The notes beneath the pieces were generated by a model that was not told the DNA's origin, ran no database searches, and worked only from the letters and a program-made list of their open reading frames with translations. Shown piece by piece: positions 49,880 to 59,147 of a stretch of 64,000 bases of DNA. Each line of letters begins with the position of its first letter. The stretch's first letter is position 1. Position numbers and translations under genes: made by a program. This DNA comes from Sphingomonas citricola (GTDB taxonomy: Bacteria > Pseudomonadota > Alphaproteobacteria > Sphingomonadales > Sphingomonadaceae), in assembly GCF_019429535.1 (NCBI RefSeq), contig NZ_JAHXZM010000006.1:124001-188000 (forward strand). Reading direction: 5' to 3'.

Positions 49880-51211
49880 ATGCCCGACCGCCGCTCCCCG
49901 TTCGCCCGCCACCGCTGGACCCCGTCGCGTTACCGCGCACTGCTGCGCACCCGCGGTCCGCGCTCGGTCCGTTTCCGCACCCGCGTGTCGGTGCTGGCGG
50001 GGGCGATCGCGATCGGGCTGGTCGCGATTTTGTTCGCGCAAGCCGCAGACTGGGCAGGCGGCTGGTTCAACGGATATGCCAGGCGCTGGCACTGGCTGCC
50101 GCTGCTCACGACCCCGCTCGCCTTCGTCGCGCTGGTCTGGGTGACGCGCAGGATCGCACCGCTGGCGAAGGGGTCGGGCATCCCGCAGGTGATCGCCGCG
50201 AGCGAGGATCCCAATCGCGCGACGACCTCGTTGATCTCGGTCCGCACCGCCGCGACCAAGATCGTGCTGACGATCGCGGCCGTGTTGTCGGGCGCGTCGG
50301 TCGGGCGCGAGGGGCCGACCGTGCAGCTCGCGGCGGCGGTGATGGGGCTGACGCACCGGATCATGCGCGTGCCGCTGCGTACCCCCGTCGTGATTGCGAG
50401 CGGCGCGGCGGGCGTCGCAGCGGCGTTCAACACCCCGCTTGCCGGACTGCTGTTCGCGATCGAGGAACTGGCGAGCGCGTACGAGCAGCGGGTGACGCTG
50501 CTGGTGCTGTCGGCGATCGTCATCGCCGGCATGGTCGCGCAGTCGGTGCAGGGCGATTACGTCTATTTCGGGGTGATCGGGGCGAGCATTCCGTTGTCGA
50601 GCGCGTTGCTGGTGGTGCCGGTCGCAGGGGTCGTCGGCGGCATGTCGGGTGGCGTGTTCGCGCGGCTGATGCTGATGCTCGCGACGGGTAGCACGGCGGT
50701 CACGCGGTGGAGCAAGGCGTATCCGATCTTCTTTGCCGGGTTGTGCGGTGTCGTCGTCGCTGCGCTGGGGGTCGTGACCGGGCTGACCTGGGGCACCGGT
50801 TATTCCGCCGCGCGCGCAATGATCGTCGGGGTCGACGCGCCCTTGTGGTTCGGGCCAGCCAAGTTCGTCGCCACGCTCGCCACCGCGGTCGCGGGGCTGC
50901 CGGGCGGCATCTTCGCGCCGTCGCTGGCGGTCGGGGCAGGGGTCGGCAACCTGTTGCGTGAAGTGTTCCCGGCGAGTCCCACCTCGGCGGTCGTGATCCT
51001 GGGCATGGTCGGTTATTTCGCGGGCGTCGTGCGCGCGCCGCTGACCGCGGTGATCATCCTGTCGGAGACGACCGCGAGCCGCGGGCTGATGCTGCCGATG
51101 TTCGCCACCGCGTTCATCGCGGACGCGGCAAGCCAGTGGGTGTGCCGCGAGAAACTGTATCACGGCCTGTCGCGCGGGTTCGCGATGGCACCCGAGCCCA
51201 GGCCGCAATGA
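49880..51211 (+). CDS. ClC-family chloride/proton antiporter
   Basis: 443-residue membrane protein. The selectivity motifs are in place: KGSGIPQ, GREGPTVQ with gating glutamate E144, and GGIFAPSLAVGAGVG near the end. The IEEL segment (E195/E196) provides the internal proton-path glutamate expected of exchangers rather than channels. An Arg-rich cytoplasmic N terminus precedes the first helix. A Cl-/H+ antiporter is therefore the likely function. Confidence 0.93.
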   Translation: MPDRRSPFARHRWTPSRYRALLRTRGPRSVRFRTRVSVLAGAIAIGLVAILFAQAADWAGGWFNGYARRWHWLPLLTTPLAFVALVWVTRRIAPLAKGSGIPQVIAASEDPNRATTSLISVRTAATKIVLTIAAVLSGASVGREGPTVQLAAAVMGLTHRIMRVPLRTPVVIASGAAGVAAAFNTPLAGLLFAIEELASAYEQRVTLLVLSAIVIAGMVAQSVQGDYVYFGVIGASIPLSSALLVVPVAGVVGGMSGGVFARLMLMLATGSTAVTRWSKAYPIFFAGLCGVVVAALGVVTGLTWGTGYSAARAMIVGVDAPLWFGPAKFVATLATAVAGLPGGIFAPSLAVGAGVGNLLREVFPASPTSAVVILGMVGYFAGVVRAPLTAVIILSETTASRGLMLPMFATAFIADAASQWVCREKLYHGLSRGFAMAPEPRPQ

Positions 51212-51239
51212 AAAAGGGCGGCGGATCGCGCCGCCGCCC
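51211..51239 (-). terminator. Terminator of the second TonB receptor gene
   Basis: Nine-bp stem GGGCGGCGG/CCGCCGCCC with an atcgcg loop. On the minus strand it is followed by TTTTT, which suits the receptor gene ending at 51255. It directly abuts the ClC stop and can stop that transcript too. Confidence 0.75.
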
Positions 51240-51254
51240 CTCGTCAGGTGAGGC

Positions 51255-53606
51255 TCAGCGGAACTTGCCGCTGAGCGAGACACCGACGACGCGCGGTTCG
51301 TTGAACACCGCGGCGTTGTAATTCTCGATCACGCCCTTCAGGTTCTTCTCGTTCGAGAGGTTGCGCGCGAAGGCGGCGATCTCGTAGCGGCCGTCGGGCG
51401 TCGTATAGCCCGCCTTCAGCCCGAGTTCGAAGTTGCCGTCCGCGTAGAATTCGCGCGTCTTGTAAAGCACGAAGTTCGTGTAGCCCTGCAGGTTGAAGTC
51501 GGTCGCGACGAAGAAATTGCCGTCGTTGCTGAGCGGGATGTCGTACCGCACCGCGGCGTCGATCTGATACTCGGGCGCGTTGGGCAGCGGGTTGCCGTCG
51601 ATCTGCGCCAGCACGGCGGGGCTGCCGAAGATGGTGCGCGTGATCGTCGGGTCCTGCACGGTGCAGGTGACGCGGCCGGCGAGCGCGCAGACCTGCGCGT
51701 AGACGTTCTTGTCCTTGATCTCGCTGTGCAGCGCGCTGCCGCCGAGCGAGAAGGTGATGTTGCGGATCGGGCGCCATTCCAGCTCCGCCTCGAACCCGTA
51801 GGCGTCGGCGTGGTCGGCGTTGAACAGTACGCCGTTGCCGTTGGCGTCGTTGCCGTTCAACTGGATGTCGTTGACGCGGTAGTAGAAGCCGGTCGCGTTG
51901 AAGCGCATGTTGCCGAACGGCCGCGTCTTCACGCCCGCCTCGTACGAGGTGATCGTCTCGCTGTCGGCGGTGGTGAAGGCCGAGCCGAACACCGCCGAGC
52001 GGCCCTGGATCGTCGGTCCGCGGAAACCGCGCGCGACGCGGGCGTAGATGCTGGCGGTCGGATCGACCTCGTACAGCGCCGACACGTCCCAGCTCGGCTC
52101 CTTGCCCGTCAGTTTGACGTTGCGGGATGCAGTGGCGGGGAAGTTGACGGTCGCGCCGGTGGTCGCGGGCTTGACCAGGATCGTGCGCTTGTCGTCCTCG
52201 GTGTAGCGGCCGCCCGCGGTCAGCGTCAGGCGATCGATCGTGTAGCTCGCCTGGCCGAACGCCGCCCATGACGTGTTGGCGTCGTGCAGGCGGACCCAGT
52301 TGCCCGGGTTGTTGGTGTTGCCGTTCGCGGCAACGAACGGTGCCGAGAGAAAGAAGCGGCGCTGGTAGAAGTCGGTCGTGTCGCGCTGATCGAAGTAGAA
52401 GCCGCCGAACTGCCACTTGAACGCGGCGCCCGCGTCGCTGGAGGCGAGGCGCAGTTCCTGCGTCCACTGGTCGAGATCACGGATGTTGCCCTGGCTCTGT
52501 CCGCAGTCGATACAACTGCCGGTAGCGGTGAGTGGCAACTGGCGCACGCCGCCGTCGGTGTCGCCGCGGCTGTAGCCCGACGTAGTCTCGTAGGCAGTAA
52601 TCGAGGTGAGCGTCGCCGGTCCGAAATCGTACGCCGCGTTCACCGACCCGCCATAGGTCTTGTACGCCTGCGGGTTGTTGACCGCCTCGTCGAGCGCGAT
52701 GCGGCCGCGCGGCTCGCGCGCGACACTGTTCGACCCGCGCACCAGCGCGCCGCGGTGGAACACGGTCGAGGTGCCGTCATAGTCGCGCGCGTGACCCGAC
52801 ACGTTGATCGACAGCGCCTCGGTCGGCGTGAACAGGAGTTGCAGGCGCACGTCGCGCTCGTTGAACCCGCCAAGCGCATTCTTGCCGCCGCGCGTGCCGT
52901 CGACGCCGGGGCCGGTGAAGGTGTTGTCGATCCAGTCGTCGCGGTGCTGGTAGAGGCCCGACAGGCGGAACGCGATCTTGTCGGCGACGATCGGCCCGCC
53001 GACCCCTGCGTCGACGGTCGCGGTGTTGTAGCTGCCGTAGGAGGCGCTGACGCGGCCGTCAAAGGTCTGACTGGGGCGGATCGTGTCGAACTTGATGATG
53101 CCCGCGGTGGTGTTGCGTCCGAACAGCGACCCTTGCGGTCCGCGCAGCACCTCGACCTGATTGACGTCGAACACGGGGTTCGACTTCAGCACGACGTGTT
53201 CGAGCACGACGTCATCCTGGATAATCGACACCGGCTGCGACGCGCCGAGGTAGAAGTCGATGTTGCCCAGACCGCGGATGTAGAAGCGCGGGAAGATGCG
53301 CCCCGTCGTCGTCTCGGCATAAAGGCCGGGCACGCGACCCGCGAGCGACAGGATGTCCTCGCCCGCGGTCTGGAAGGTGCGCAGGTCGTCACCGCCGACC
53401 ACAGCGACCGAGACGGGCACGCGCTGCAGATTCTCGCTGCGACGCTCCGCGGTGACGGTGATCTCCTGCAGCCCCTCCTCACCCGGCGTGGCGGTCGCAG
53501 ATTCGACCGCGGGCGGGGTGGGCGACTGGACCGTCTGCGCGACCGCGGGCGCGGCGAGCGTCAGGAGGCCGGCGGCACCGGCGAGCAGGAGCGACTTGGA
53601 CGTCAC
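51255..53606 (-). CDS. TonB-dependent outer-membrane receptor
   Basis: 783 residues. The signal peptide ends at AVAQT. A TonB-box-like QEITVTAERR opens the plug, with LSLAGRVPGLY, RFYIRGLGN, VEVLRGPQGSLFGRN and TTAGIIKF. The barrel ends with GVSLSGKFR, the aromatic-rich closing strand. It differs clearly from the receptor at 44833 and is not a duplicate. It lies alone in its direction, with the histidine kinase gene on the other side of its promoter region. Ligand unknown. Confidence 0.94.
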   Translation of the reverse strand: MTSKSLLLAGAAGLLTLAAPAVAQTVQSPTPPAVESATATPGEEGLQEITVTAERRSENLQRVPVSVAVVGGDDLRTFQTAGEDILSLAGRVPGLYAETTTGRIFPRFYIRGLGNIDFYLGASQPVSIIQDDVVLEHVVLKSNPVFDVNQVEVLRGPQGSLFGRNTTAGIIKFDTIRPSQTFDGRVSASYGSYNTATVDAGVGGPIVADKIAFRLSGLYQHRDDWIDNTFTGPGVDGTRGGKNALGGFNERDVRLQLLFTPTEALSINVSGHARDYDGTSTVFHRGALVRGSNSVAREPRGRIALDEAVNNPQAYKTYGGSVNAAYDFGPATLTSITAYETTSGYSRGDTDGGVRQLPLTATGSCIDCGQSQGNIRDLDQWTQELRLASSDAGAAFKWQFGGFYFDQRDTTDFYQRRFFLSAPFVAANGNTNNPGNWVRLHDANTSWAAFGQASYTIDRLTLTAGGRYTEDDKRTILVKPATTGATVNFPATASRNVKLTGKEPSWDVSALYEVDPTASIYARVARGFRGPTIQGRSAVFGSAFTTADSETITSYEAGVKTRPFGNMRFNATGFYYRVNDIQLNGNDANGNGVLFNADHADAYGFEAELEWRPIRNITFSLGGSALHSEIKDKNVYAQVCALAGRVTCTVQDPTITRTIFGSPAVLAQIDGNPLPNAPEYQIDAAVRYDIPLSNDGNFFVATDFNLQGYTNFVLYKTREFYADGNFELGLKAGYTTPDGRYEIAAFARNLSNEKNLKGVIENYNAAVFNEPRVVGVSLSGKFR

Positions 53607-53921
53607 GATGATCTGTTTCCCTTTTGCATGATCGCAGGTGTCGAGCGCGCAGCACCGTCGGCCCGCACGAAGGTGCCCTCGTGCGGATATCCATTCGATG
53701 ATTCGCGGCTCCCCCCGCTTGGTCGCGCGCTTCGCACGCGATTGTGTCGCACGTGTGAATGTGTGTCGGAAGATTGCTCGGGTTGGTCGGGTGGCCGTGA
53801 AAGCGGGGCGTTCAAACGATTTTCCGTCAAGGCAGCAAAGGTAAATAGCCCTGTCCGATCAGTGGGTTGGCCCCGAAGCGGATTGGTTGACACTTGATCG
53901 GCTTGGTGCTGATACGCGACG
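53607..53921. other. 315-bp divergent promoter region
   Basis: No gene seen. It separates the minus-strand TonB receptor from the plus-strand hybrid histidine kinase and should carry both promoters. The right side holds the promoter-like elements described separately. Confidence 0.5.
53887..53915 (+). promoter_or_regulatory. Candidate promoter of the hybrid histidine kinase
   Basis: TTGACA at 53887-53892, a 17-base spacer and TGATAC at 53910-53915. The predicted transcription start would fall at or a base or two from the ATG at 53922. No Shine-Dalgarno is visible before that ATG, so the transcript may be leaderless. Confidence 0.5.
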
Positions 53922-56900
53922 ATGACCAGCTTGCCTGCGCGCACCTTCGCCGTCCCGCCCGAGTGGAGCGCGTTCATCGCCGCTGAGGTCGCGTCGGGCG
54001 ATTTCGCCGATGCGGGCGAGGTGGTGCGTGCCGGACTGACGGCGTTGCGCGACGGCAGGCGGCCGGTCGCGGCGGGCTGGCCGGTCGGTGGTGGCGCATG
54101 CGGTTCGCTGGTGCGCGAAAGCCGTTGGGCGGACGGTCCGCTGGGGCCGGTCGACGGCTGGTCGCTCGAGTTGCGCGCGACGGTCGCGAACGTCGTCAAT
54201 TCTCCGGTCGCGAAGGTGCTGATGTGGGGGCCCGACCACATCATGATCTACAACGACGCTTATGCCGAGATTGCGGGCGACAAGCACCCGGCGTCGTTCG
54301 GCGCCCGCGTGGCGCAGGTGTGGCCCGAGATCTGGGACTGGAACCGCGAGATGCTCGCGGCGGGGTTCCGCGGCGAGCAACGCTCGTACCGCGACCAGAC
54401 GCTGACGCTGGTACGAGACGGCGCGCCGGTCGGGCTCACGTTCGACCTGTTCTACACCCCCGTCTACGAGGCGGACGGGCGCGTGGGCGGCGTGCTGTGC
54501 ACCTGCGTCGACAACAGCGCGCGCGTCGCCGCCGAGCAGCGCCACGTCGACAGCGAGCGCGAGCTGCGGATGATCACCGACGCGATGCCGGTGCTGATCT
54601 CGTTTGTCGACCGCGATCACGTCTTCCGCTTCGCCAACCGTTTCTACGTCGACTGGTTCGGCATGAGGCCGGACGAGGTCGTTGGCCGTCACATGCGCGA
54701 CGTGGTGGGCGACACGAATTATTCGGAGCGATTGCCGCTGATCGAGCGCGCGCTGGCGGGCGAGGCGATCGATTCCGACGCTTTGCTCCATCACCGCGAC
54801 GGCACCGCGCACCGCGCCAACATCCGTTATCTCCCCAGGCGCGCGCAGGACGGCAGCGTGACCGGGTTCCAGGTGCTCGTCTTCGATCTGGAGGATCGTG
54901 CGCGGCGCGAGGAGGAGCTGAACGCGAGCAACAAGCGCTTCCGCGCGGCGATGGATGCGGTCCACGGCGTGCTGTGGACGAACAGCGCCGATGGCCGAAT
55001 GGTCGGTGACCAGCCCGGCTGGGCGATGCTGACCGGACAGACGCCGGACGAATATCGCGGCTTCGGCTGGGCCGATGCCGTCCACCCGGAGGACCGCGAA
55101 GGCTCGGTCGCGGCGTGGAACGAGGCGGTCGCGGCGAAGGCGATGTTCGTTCACGAACACCGGGTGCGGCGGCATTGCGGCACGTGGCGTACCTTTGCGG
55201 TGCGCGCGCTGCCCGTGCTCGACGCCGCCGGTGAGATCACCGAATGGGTCGGGGTCCATACCGATATCTCGCATCAGCGCGCGGCCGAGGCGGCGTTGCG
55301 CGAACAGGCCGAGGCACTGTCGCGCCAGGTCCGGCACCGCGAGCGTGCCGAGGACCAGCTACGGCAACTGAACGAGACACTGGAAGCGCGCGTGATCGCC
55401 GAGATCGACGAGCGGCGGCAGGCCGAGGCCAAGCTTCATCAGGCGCAGAAGATGGAAACGGTCGGCAAGCTGACCGGCGGCGTCGCGCACGATTTCAACA
55501 ATCTGCTCCAAGTCGTGTCGGGCAATCTGCAACTGCTTAGCAAGGACGTGGCCGGGATCGATCGCGCCGAGCAGCGCGTGGCGAACGCGATGGCGGGGGT
55601 GTCGCGCGGGTCGAAGCTCGCCGCGCAACTGCTCGCGTTCGGGCGGCGGCAGGCGCTGGAGCCCAAGGTCGTCAACGTCACCCGCTTCGTGCGCGGCATG
55701 GACGACATGCTGCGCCGCGCGATCGGCGAGGCGATCGAGATCGAGACGATCGTCGGCGGCGGGTTGTGGAACACCTTTATCGATCCCGGCCAGATCGAGA
55801 ATGCGCTGCTCAACCTCGCGATCAACGCGCGCGACGCGATGGAAGGGCAGGGGCGCCTCACGATCGAGCTCGGCAATGCGCATCTCGACGACGACTATGC
55901 GCGCACCCACGACGAGGTGACGCCGGGCCAGTACGTCATGCTGGCGGTGAGCGACACCGGCGCAGGGATGTCGCCCGAGGTGCTCGCCAAGGTGTTCGAG
56001 CCGTTCTTCTCGACCAAGGGCGAGGGCAAGGGATCGGGGCTGGGACTGTCGATGGTCTACGGGTTCGTCAAGCAATCGGGCGGGCACGTGAAGATCTATT
56101 CCGAGGTGGGCGAGGGCACGACCGTGCGCCTTTATCTGCCGCGCGCGATGGAGAGCGAGGACGTCGAGGTGCGCGTCGACAACGGCCCGATCGTCGGCGG
56201 GACCGAGACGGTGCTGGTGGTCGAGGACGACGAGGAGGTCCGTGCGATCGTGGTCGAGATGCTGACCGATCTCGGATATCGCGTGTTGAAGGCGCCCGAC
56301 GCGGCCTCCGCGCTGATCGTAATCGAGAGCGGGGTGCCGATCGACATCCTGTTCACCGACGTGGTGATGCCGGGCACGCTCAAGAGCCCCGAACTGGCGC
56401 GCAAGGCCAAGCAGCGGCTGCCCAACCTCGCGGTGCTGTTCACCTCTGGCTATACCGAGAATTCGATCGTCCACGGCGGCAAGCTGGATGCGGGGGTCGA
56501 ATTGCTGTCGAAACCCTACACGCGCGAGGCGCTGGCGCGGCGTTTTCGCCACGTGCTCGCCAATCAGGGGCAGCGCGCGGTCGCGGCGGCCCCCCGCGCC
56601 GCCGAGGTGCGCACGGCTGCCGCGCAAGTCGCGTCGTCGCCGCGCGCATTGACGGGGGCGACCGTCCTGCTGGTCGAGGACGACGCGCTCATCCGTGCCA
56701 ACACCGCCGAGATGCTGCAGGAGGCGGGGTGCGTGGTCGTCGACGCGGCGAGCGCGGAGGAGGCGATGGCGGCTCTACAGACCGCGCCGGTCGACGTGCT
56801 GGTGACCGACCTCAACCTGCCCGGCCATTCGGGCGCGGAACTGGCGCGACGCGCGCGCGATCTGCGTGGATCGATCGGCATCGTGTTCGCGACCGGTGAC

Positions 56901-57062
56901 GGCCACCGTGCGGCCGAGGCGGCGAAGAGTGGCGACGTCGTGCTGACCAAGCCCTACGCCGCTGCGCGGCTGATCCAGGCGGTTGGCGACGCGCTCGATG
57001 CGAAGGGCGTGCAGCGGTCGGCACCGGCCGCACGGGCGGAGGCCGACGCGATTTCGGGCTGA
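53922..57062 (+). CDS. Hybrid sensor histidine kinase, PAS-rich, two receiver domains, ParD-like N terminus
   Basis: 1046 residues, no membrane helix. Order: a ribbon-helix-helix/ParD-like segment at 11-45 (VPPEWSAFIAAEVASGDF, ADAGEVVRAGLTAL), a PAS-like domain with MWGPDHIMIYNDAYAEI, then two PAS domains with C-terminal PAC-type VGVHTDIS. A coiled coil and HisKA box VAHDFNNLLQV (H523) follow, then HATPase with NARDAM, DTGAGM and GKGSGLGLSMVYG. Receiver 1 has VEDDEE and D813; receiver 2 has VEDDAL and D963. Both retain the SKP/TKP lysine. A cytosolic signal-integrating kinase; signal and partner are unknown. Confidence 0.93.
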   Translation: MTSLPARTFAVPPEWSAFIAAEVASGDFADAGEVVRAGLTALRDGRRPVAAGWPVGGGACGSLVRESRWADGPLGPVDGWSLELRATVANVVNSPVAKVLMWGPDHIMIYNDAYAEIAGDKHPASFGARVAQVWPEIWDWNREMLAAGFRGEQRSYRDQTLTLVRDGAPVGLTFDLFYTPVYEADGRVGGVLCTCVDNSARVAAEQRHVDSERELRMITDAMPVLISFVDRDHVFRFANRFYVDWFGMRPDEVVGRHMRDVVGDTNYSERLPLIERALAGEAIDSDALLHHRDGTAHRANIRYLPRRAQDGSVTGFQVLVFDLEDRARREEELNASNKRFRAAMDAVHGVLWTNSADGRMVGDQPGWAMLTGQTPDEYRGFGWADAVHPEDREGSVAAWNEAVAAKAMFVHEHRVRRHCGTWRTFAVRALPVLDAAGEITEWVGVHTDISHQRAAEAALREQAEALSRQVRHRERAEDQLRQLNETLEARVIAEIDERRQAEAKLHQAQKMETVGKLTGGVAHDFNNLLQVVSGNLQLLSKDVAGIDRAEQRVANAMAGVSRGSKLAAQLLAFGRRQALEPKVVNVTRFVRGMDDMLRRAIGEAIEIETIVGGGLWNTFIDPGQIENALLNLAINARDAMEGQGRLTIELGNAHLDDDYARTHDEVTPGQYVMLAVSDTGAGMSPEVLAKVFEPFFSTKGEGKGSGLGLSMVYGFVKQSGGHVKIYSEVGEGTTVRLYLPRAMESEDVEVRVDNGPIVGGTETVLVVEDDEEVRAIVVEMLTDLGYRVLKAPDAASALIVIESGVPIDILFTDVVMPGTLKSPELARKAKQRLPNLAVLFTSGYTENSIVHGGKLDAGVELLSKPYTREALARRFRHVLANQGQRAVAAAPRAAEVRTAAAQVASSPRALTGATVLLVEDDALIRANTAEMLQEAGCVVVDAASAEEAMAALQTAPVDVLVTDLNLPGHSGAELARRARDLRGSIGIVFATGDGHRAAEAAKSGDVVLTKPYAAARLIQAVGDALDAKGVQRSAPAARAEADAISG

Positions 57063-57181
57063 GCTGCCGGTCGGCTTAACCTGGGTAAGGTGAAAGCCGG
57101 CAGGTCGCGGTCGCGGCCCGCTGGACAGCGCGCGCGCGACGATCTAGCCGCGGCATTCACCCACAGGGAACCGTCGCTCGC

Positions 57182-58408
57182 GTGACATCCGCCAGGCGAC
57201 ATATTGCCGTGCTCGCACCCCCGACCGCGGGGCACCTGAATCCGTTGCAGGTGCTCGCGCGCGCTCTCATCGCGCTGGGCCACCAGGTCTCGATCGTCCA
57301 CGTCGACGGGATCGAGCGGTTCGTCACCGATCCGGGGATCGCGACGGTGCGATTGGGCGCGGACGGCGGCGCGGCGCTCGACGCGTATCTCGACCTTCTG
57401 GGTCGGCCGACCGGCCCGCGCGGCCTGCCGCGGATGATTGCGGCGACCGCCGGAATGACCGCGCGATTGCTCGATCATGCCCCCGCCATGCTTGAGCGGA
57501 TCGGTGCGGAGGCAGTGATCGCCGATACCGCGGAGCCCGCCGGACCGCTGATTGCCGCACGGCTAGGGCTGCCGATGGCCGCGAGCGTGACCGGGCTGCC
57601 GCTGTTGCGCGAGGAGGACGTGCCGCCGCCGTTCCTCGGCTGGCGCTACCGTCCCGACGCGATCGGGCGAAATCGCAACAACGGCGGTTATCAGGTCGCC
57701 GACTTGCTGCTGCGCCCGATCACCCGCGTGCTCGACGAACGGCGGCGCGGCTGGGGACTGGCGGGCGAGCCCGAACCGCTGGTGTGGGAGGCGCAGTGCC
57801 CGCGCGGGTTCGACTATCCGCGCGCGCGGCTGCCCGCGTGCTTCAGCTACGGCGGCGCGTGGCGTGCGGCGGACGAGGCATTAATTGATCTGCCGCGCGA
57901 CGATCGGCCGCTGGTGTTCTGCTCGCTCGGCACCTTGCAGGGGTCGCGCCGCGCGCTGTTCCACATCATGTCGGCCGCCTGCGCCGCGGTCGGCGCGCGC
58001 GCGGTGATCGGGCATGGCGGCGGGCTGAGCGCGGCGGAGGAGGCGGCGTTGCCGGGCGACCCGCTGGTACACGCGTTCTGGCCGCAGGCGGCGGTGCTGC
58101 GCCACTGTGCCGCGGCGGTGCTGCACGGCGGGTTCAACACCGTCCTCGACGCGCTCGCCGCCGGCGTGCCGATCGTCGCGCTGCCGATCGCGTTCGAGCA
58201 GCCGGGAACCGCGGCGCGGATCGCCTGGTCGGGCGCGGGGCGGGTGCTGTCGCCCAAAGGCCTGCGCGCGGGAACGCTCGCGGCCGTGCTCGGCGCGGTC
58301 ATGCACGATCCGGGCTATCGACGTTCCGCGGCGCGGATCGGGGCGGAGATGGCGCGGAGCGGCGGGGTTACCGCGGCGGCGGCGCGGATCAGCGCGGCGC
58401 TGTCCTGA
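57182..58408 (+). CDS. crtX: Zeaxanthin glucosyltransferase-like GT1 enzyme
   Basis: Glycosyltransferase of the GT1/UGT type, 408 residues starting with GTG. The N-terminal APPTAGHLNPLQVLARAL has the acceptor-binding histidine of CrtX-like enzymes; the donor-binding signature appears as HGGFNTVLDALAAGVPIVALP and FEQPGTAARI. It most likely adds glucose to hydroxylated carotenoids such as zeaxanthin or astaxanthin, which fits the adjacent crtW. It is convergent with crtW, overlapping by 20 bp. Confidence 0.87.
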   Translation: MTSARRHIAVLAPPTAGHLNPLQVLARALIALGHQVSIVHVDGIERFVTDPGIATVRLGADGGAALDAYLDLLGRPTGPRGLPRMIAATAGMTARLLDHAPAMLERIGAEAVIADTAEPAGPLIAARLGLPMAASVTGLPLLREEDVPPPFLGWRYRPDAIGRNRNNGGYQVADLLLRPITRVLDERRRGWGLAGEPEPLVWEAQCPRGFDYPRARLPACFSYGGAWRAADEALIDLPRDDRPLVFCSLGTLQGSRRALFHIMSAACAAVGARAVIGHGGGLSAAEEAALPGDPLVHAFWPQAAVLRHCAAAVLHGGFNTVLDALAAGVPIVALPIAFEQPGTAARIAWSGAGRVLSPKGLRAGTLAAVLGAVMHDPGYRRSAARIGAEMARSGGVTAAAARISAALS

Positions 58409-59147
58409 CGCCCGCGCGCGTTGACGCGGAGCGCAGGCGCGGCAGACGCCACCACGGGGTCGATGGGCTGAGGTGGTGTTCGTGATGATAGGTGCCGAAG
58501 TGGAAGCACGTCGCGACCGAGGCGAGCGGGGACAGCGCATTGCCGCGCGCGCGGTGATCGTCGGCGAATGGCGCATCCTTGTGCCGATGCGGTAGGAAGG
58601 TGCCGAAGAAGAACAATTGTGCCAGCGCGAGCAGCGCGGGGATCGCCCAGAACGCGACGATATTGAGGAGCGACGCGCCGAGCGCCATGTACACGAGCGC
58701 GGCGAGCGTGATGCGTACGATCTGCCCGTGGGTATAATAGCCCGAGAAGAAGCGGACGAACCAGCGAAGCGGATCGCGCGGCGCGCCGGTGTGGAAATCG
58801 GGATCGTCCTCGGTTCCTGGCGCGGCATGGTGCGCGTGATGCTTGGGGTGAAGCGCACGGAACGACAGCGCGGCATAAGCGGCGAGGCACAGCGTGCCGA
58901 CGACGCGATTGGCGCGCGGGTGCCCGGGCGCGAACGAGCCGTGCATGCAATCGTGCGCGACGATGAACAGGCCGGTGCTGAGCCACGCCTGCAGCGCGAT
59001 CAGCAGCGCGGCGAGCGGGGCGGTCGCGGCGCTCCACTGCCAGAAAAAGATGCCGCCGACGTGGATCGCGACCCACGCAGCGCCGATCACCCCGGCGAGC
59101 AGGGCGTTGACGCGTGTGTCGCGGTTGATGGTGCTAGCCGATGCCAT
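58389..59147 (-). CDS. crtW: Beta-carotene ketolase, CrtW type
   Basis: Membrane di-iron oxygenase adding 4-keto groups to beta-ionone rings, leading to canthaxanthin and astaxanthin. 252 residues. The histidine boxes are intact: FIVAHDCMHGS, HPKHHAHHAAPGTEDDPDFH, and TYHHEHHLSPS at the end, with THGQI and FLPHRHKD between. Start at 59147 (MASASTINRD). It overlaps the upstream PAP2-type gene by 14 bp, so the two are probably co-transcribed, and converges on crtX. Confidence 0.94.
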   Translation of the reverse strand: MASASTINRDTRVNALLAGVIGAAWVAIHVGGIFFWQWSAATAPLAALLIALQAWLSTGLFIVAHDCMHGSFAPGHPRANRVVGTLCLAAYAALSFRALHPKHHAHHAAPGTEDDPDFHTGAPRDPLRWFVRFFSGYYTHGQIVRITLAALVYMALGASLLNIVAFWAIPALLALAQLFFFGTFLPHRHKDAPFADDHRARGNALSPLASVATCFHFGTYHHEHHLSPSTPWWRLPRLRSASTRAGVRTAPR

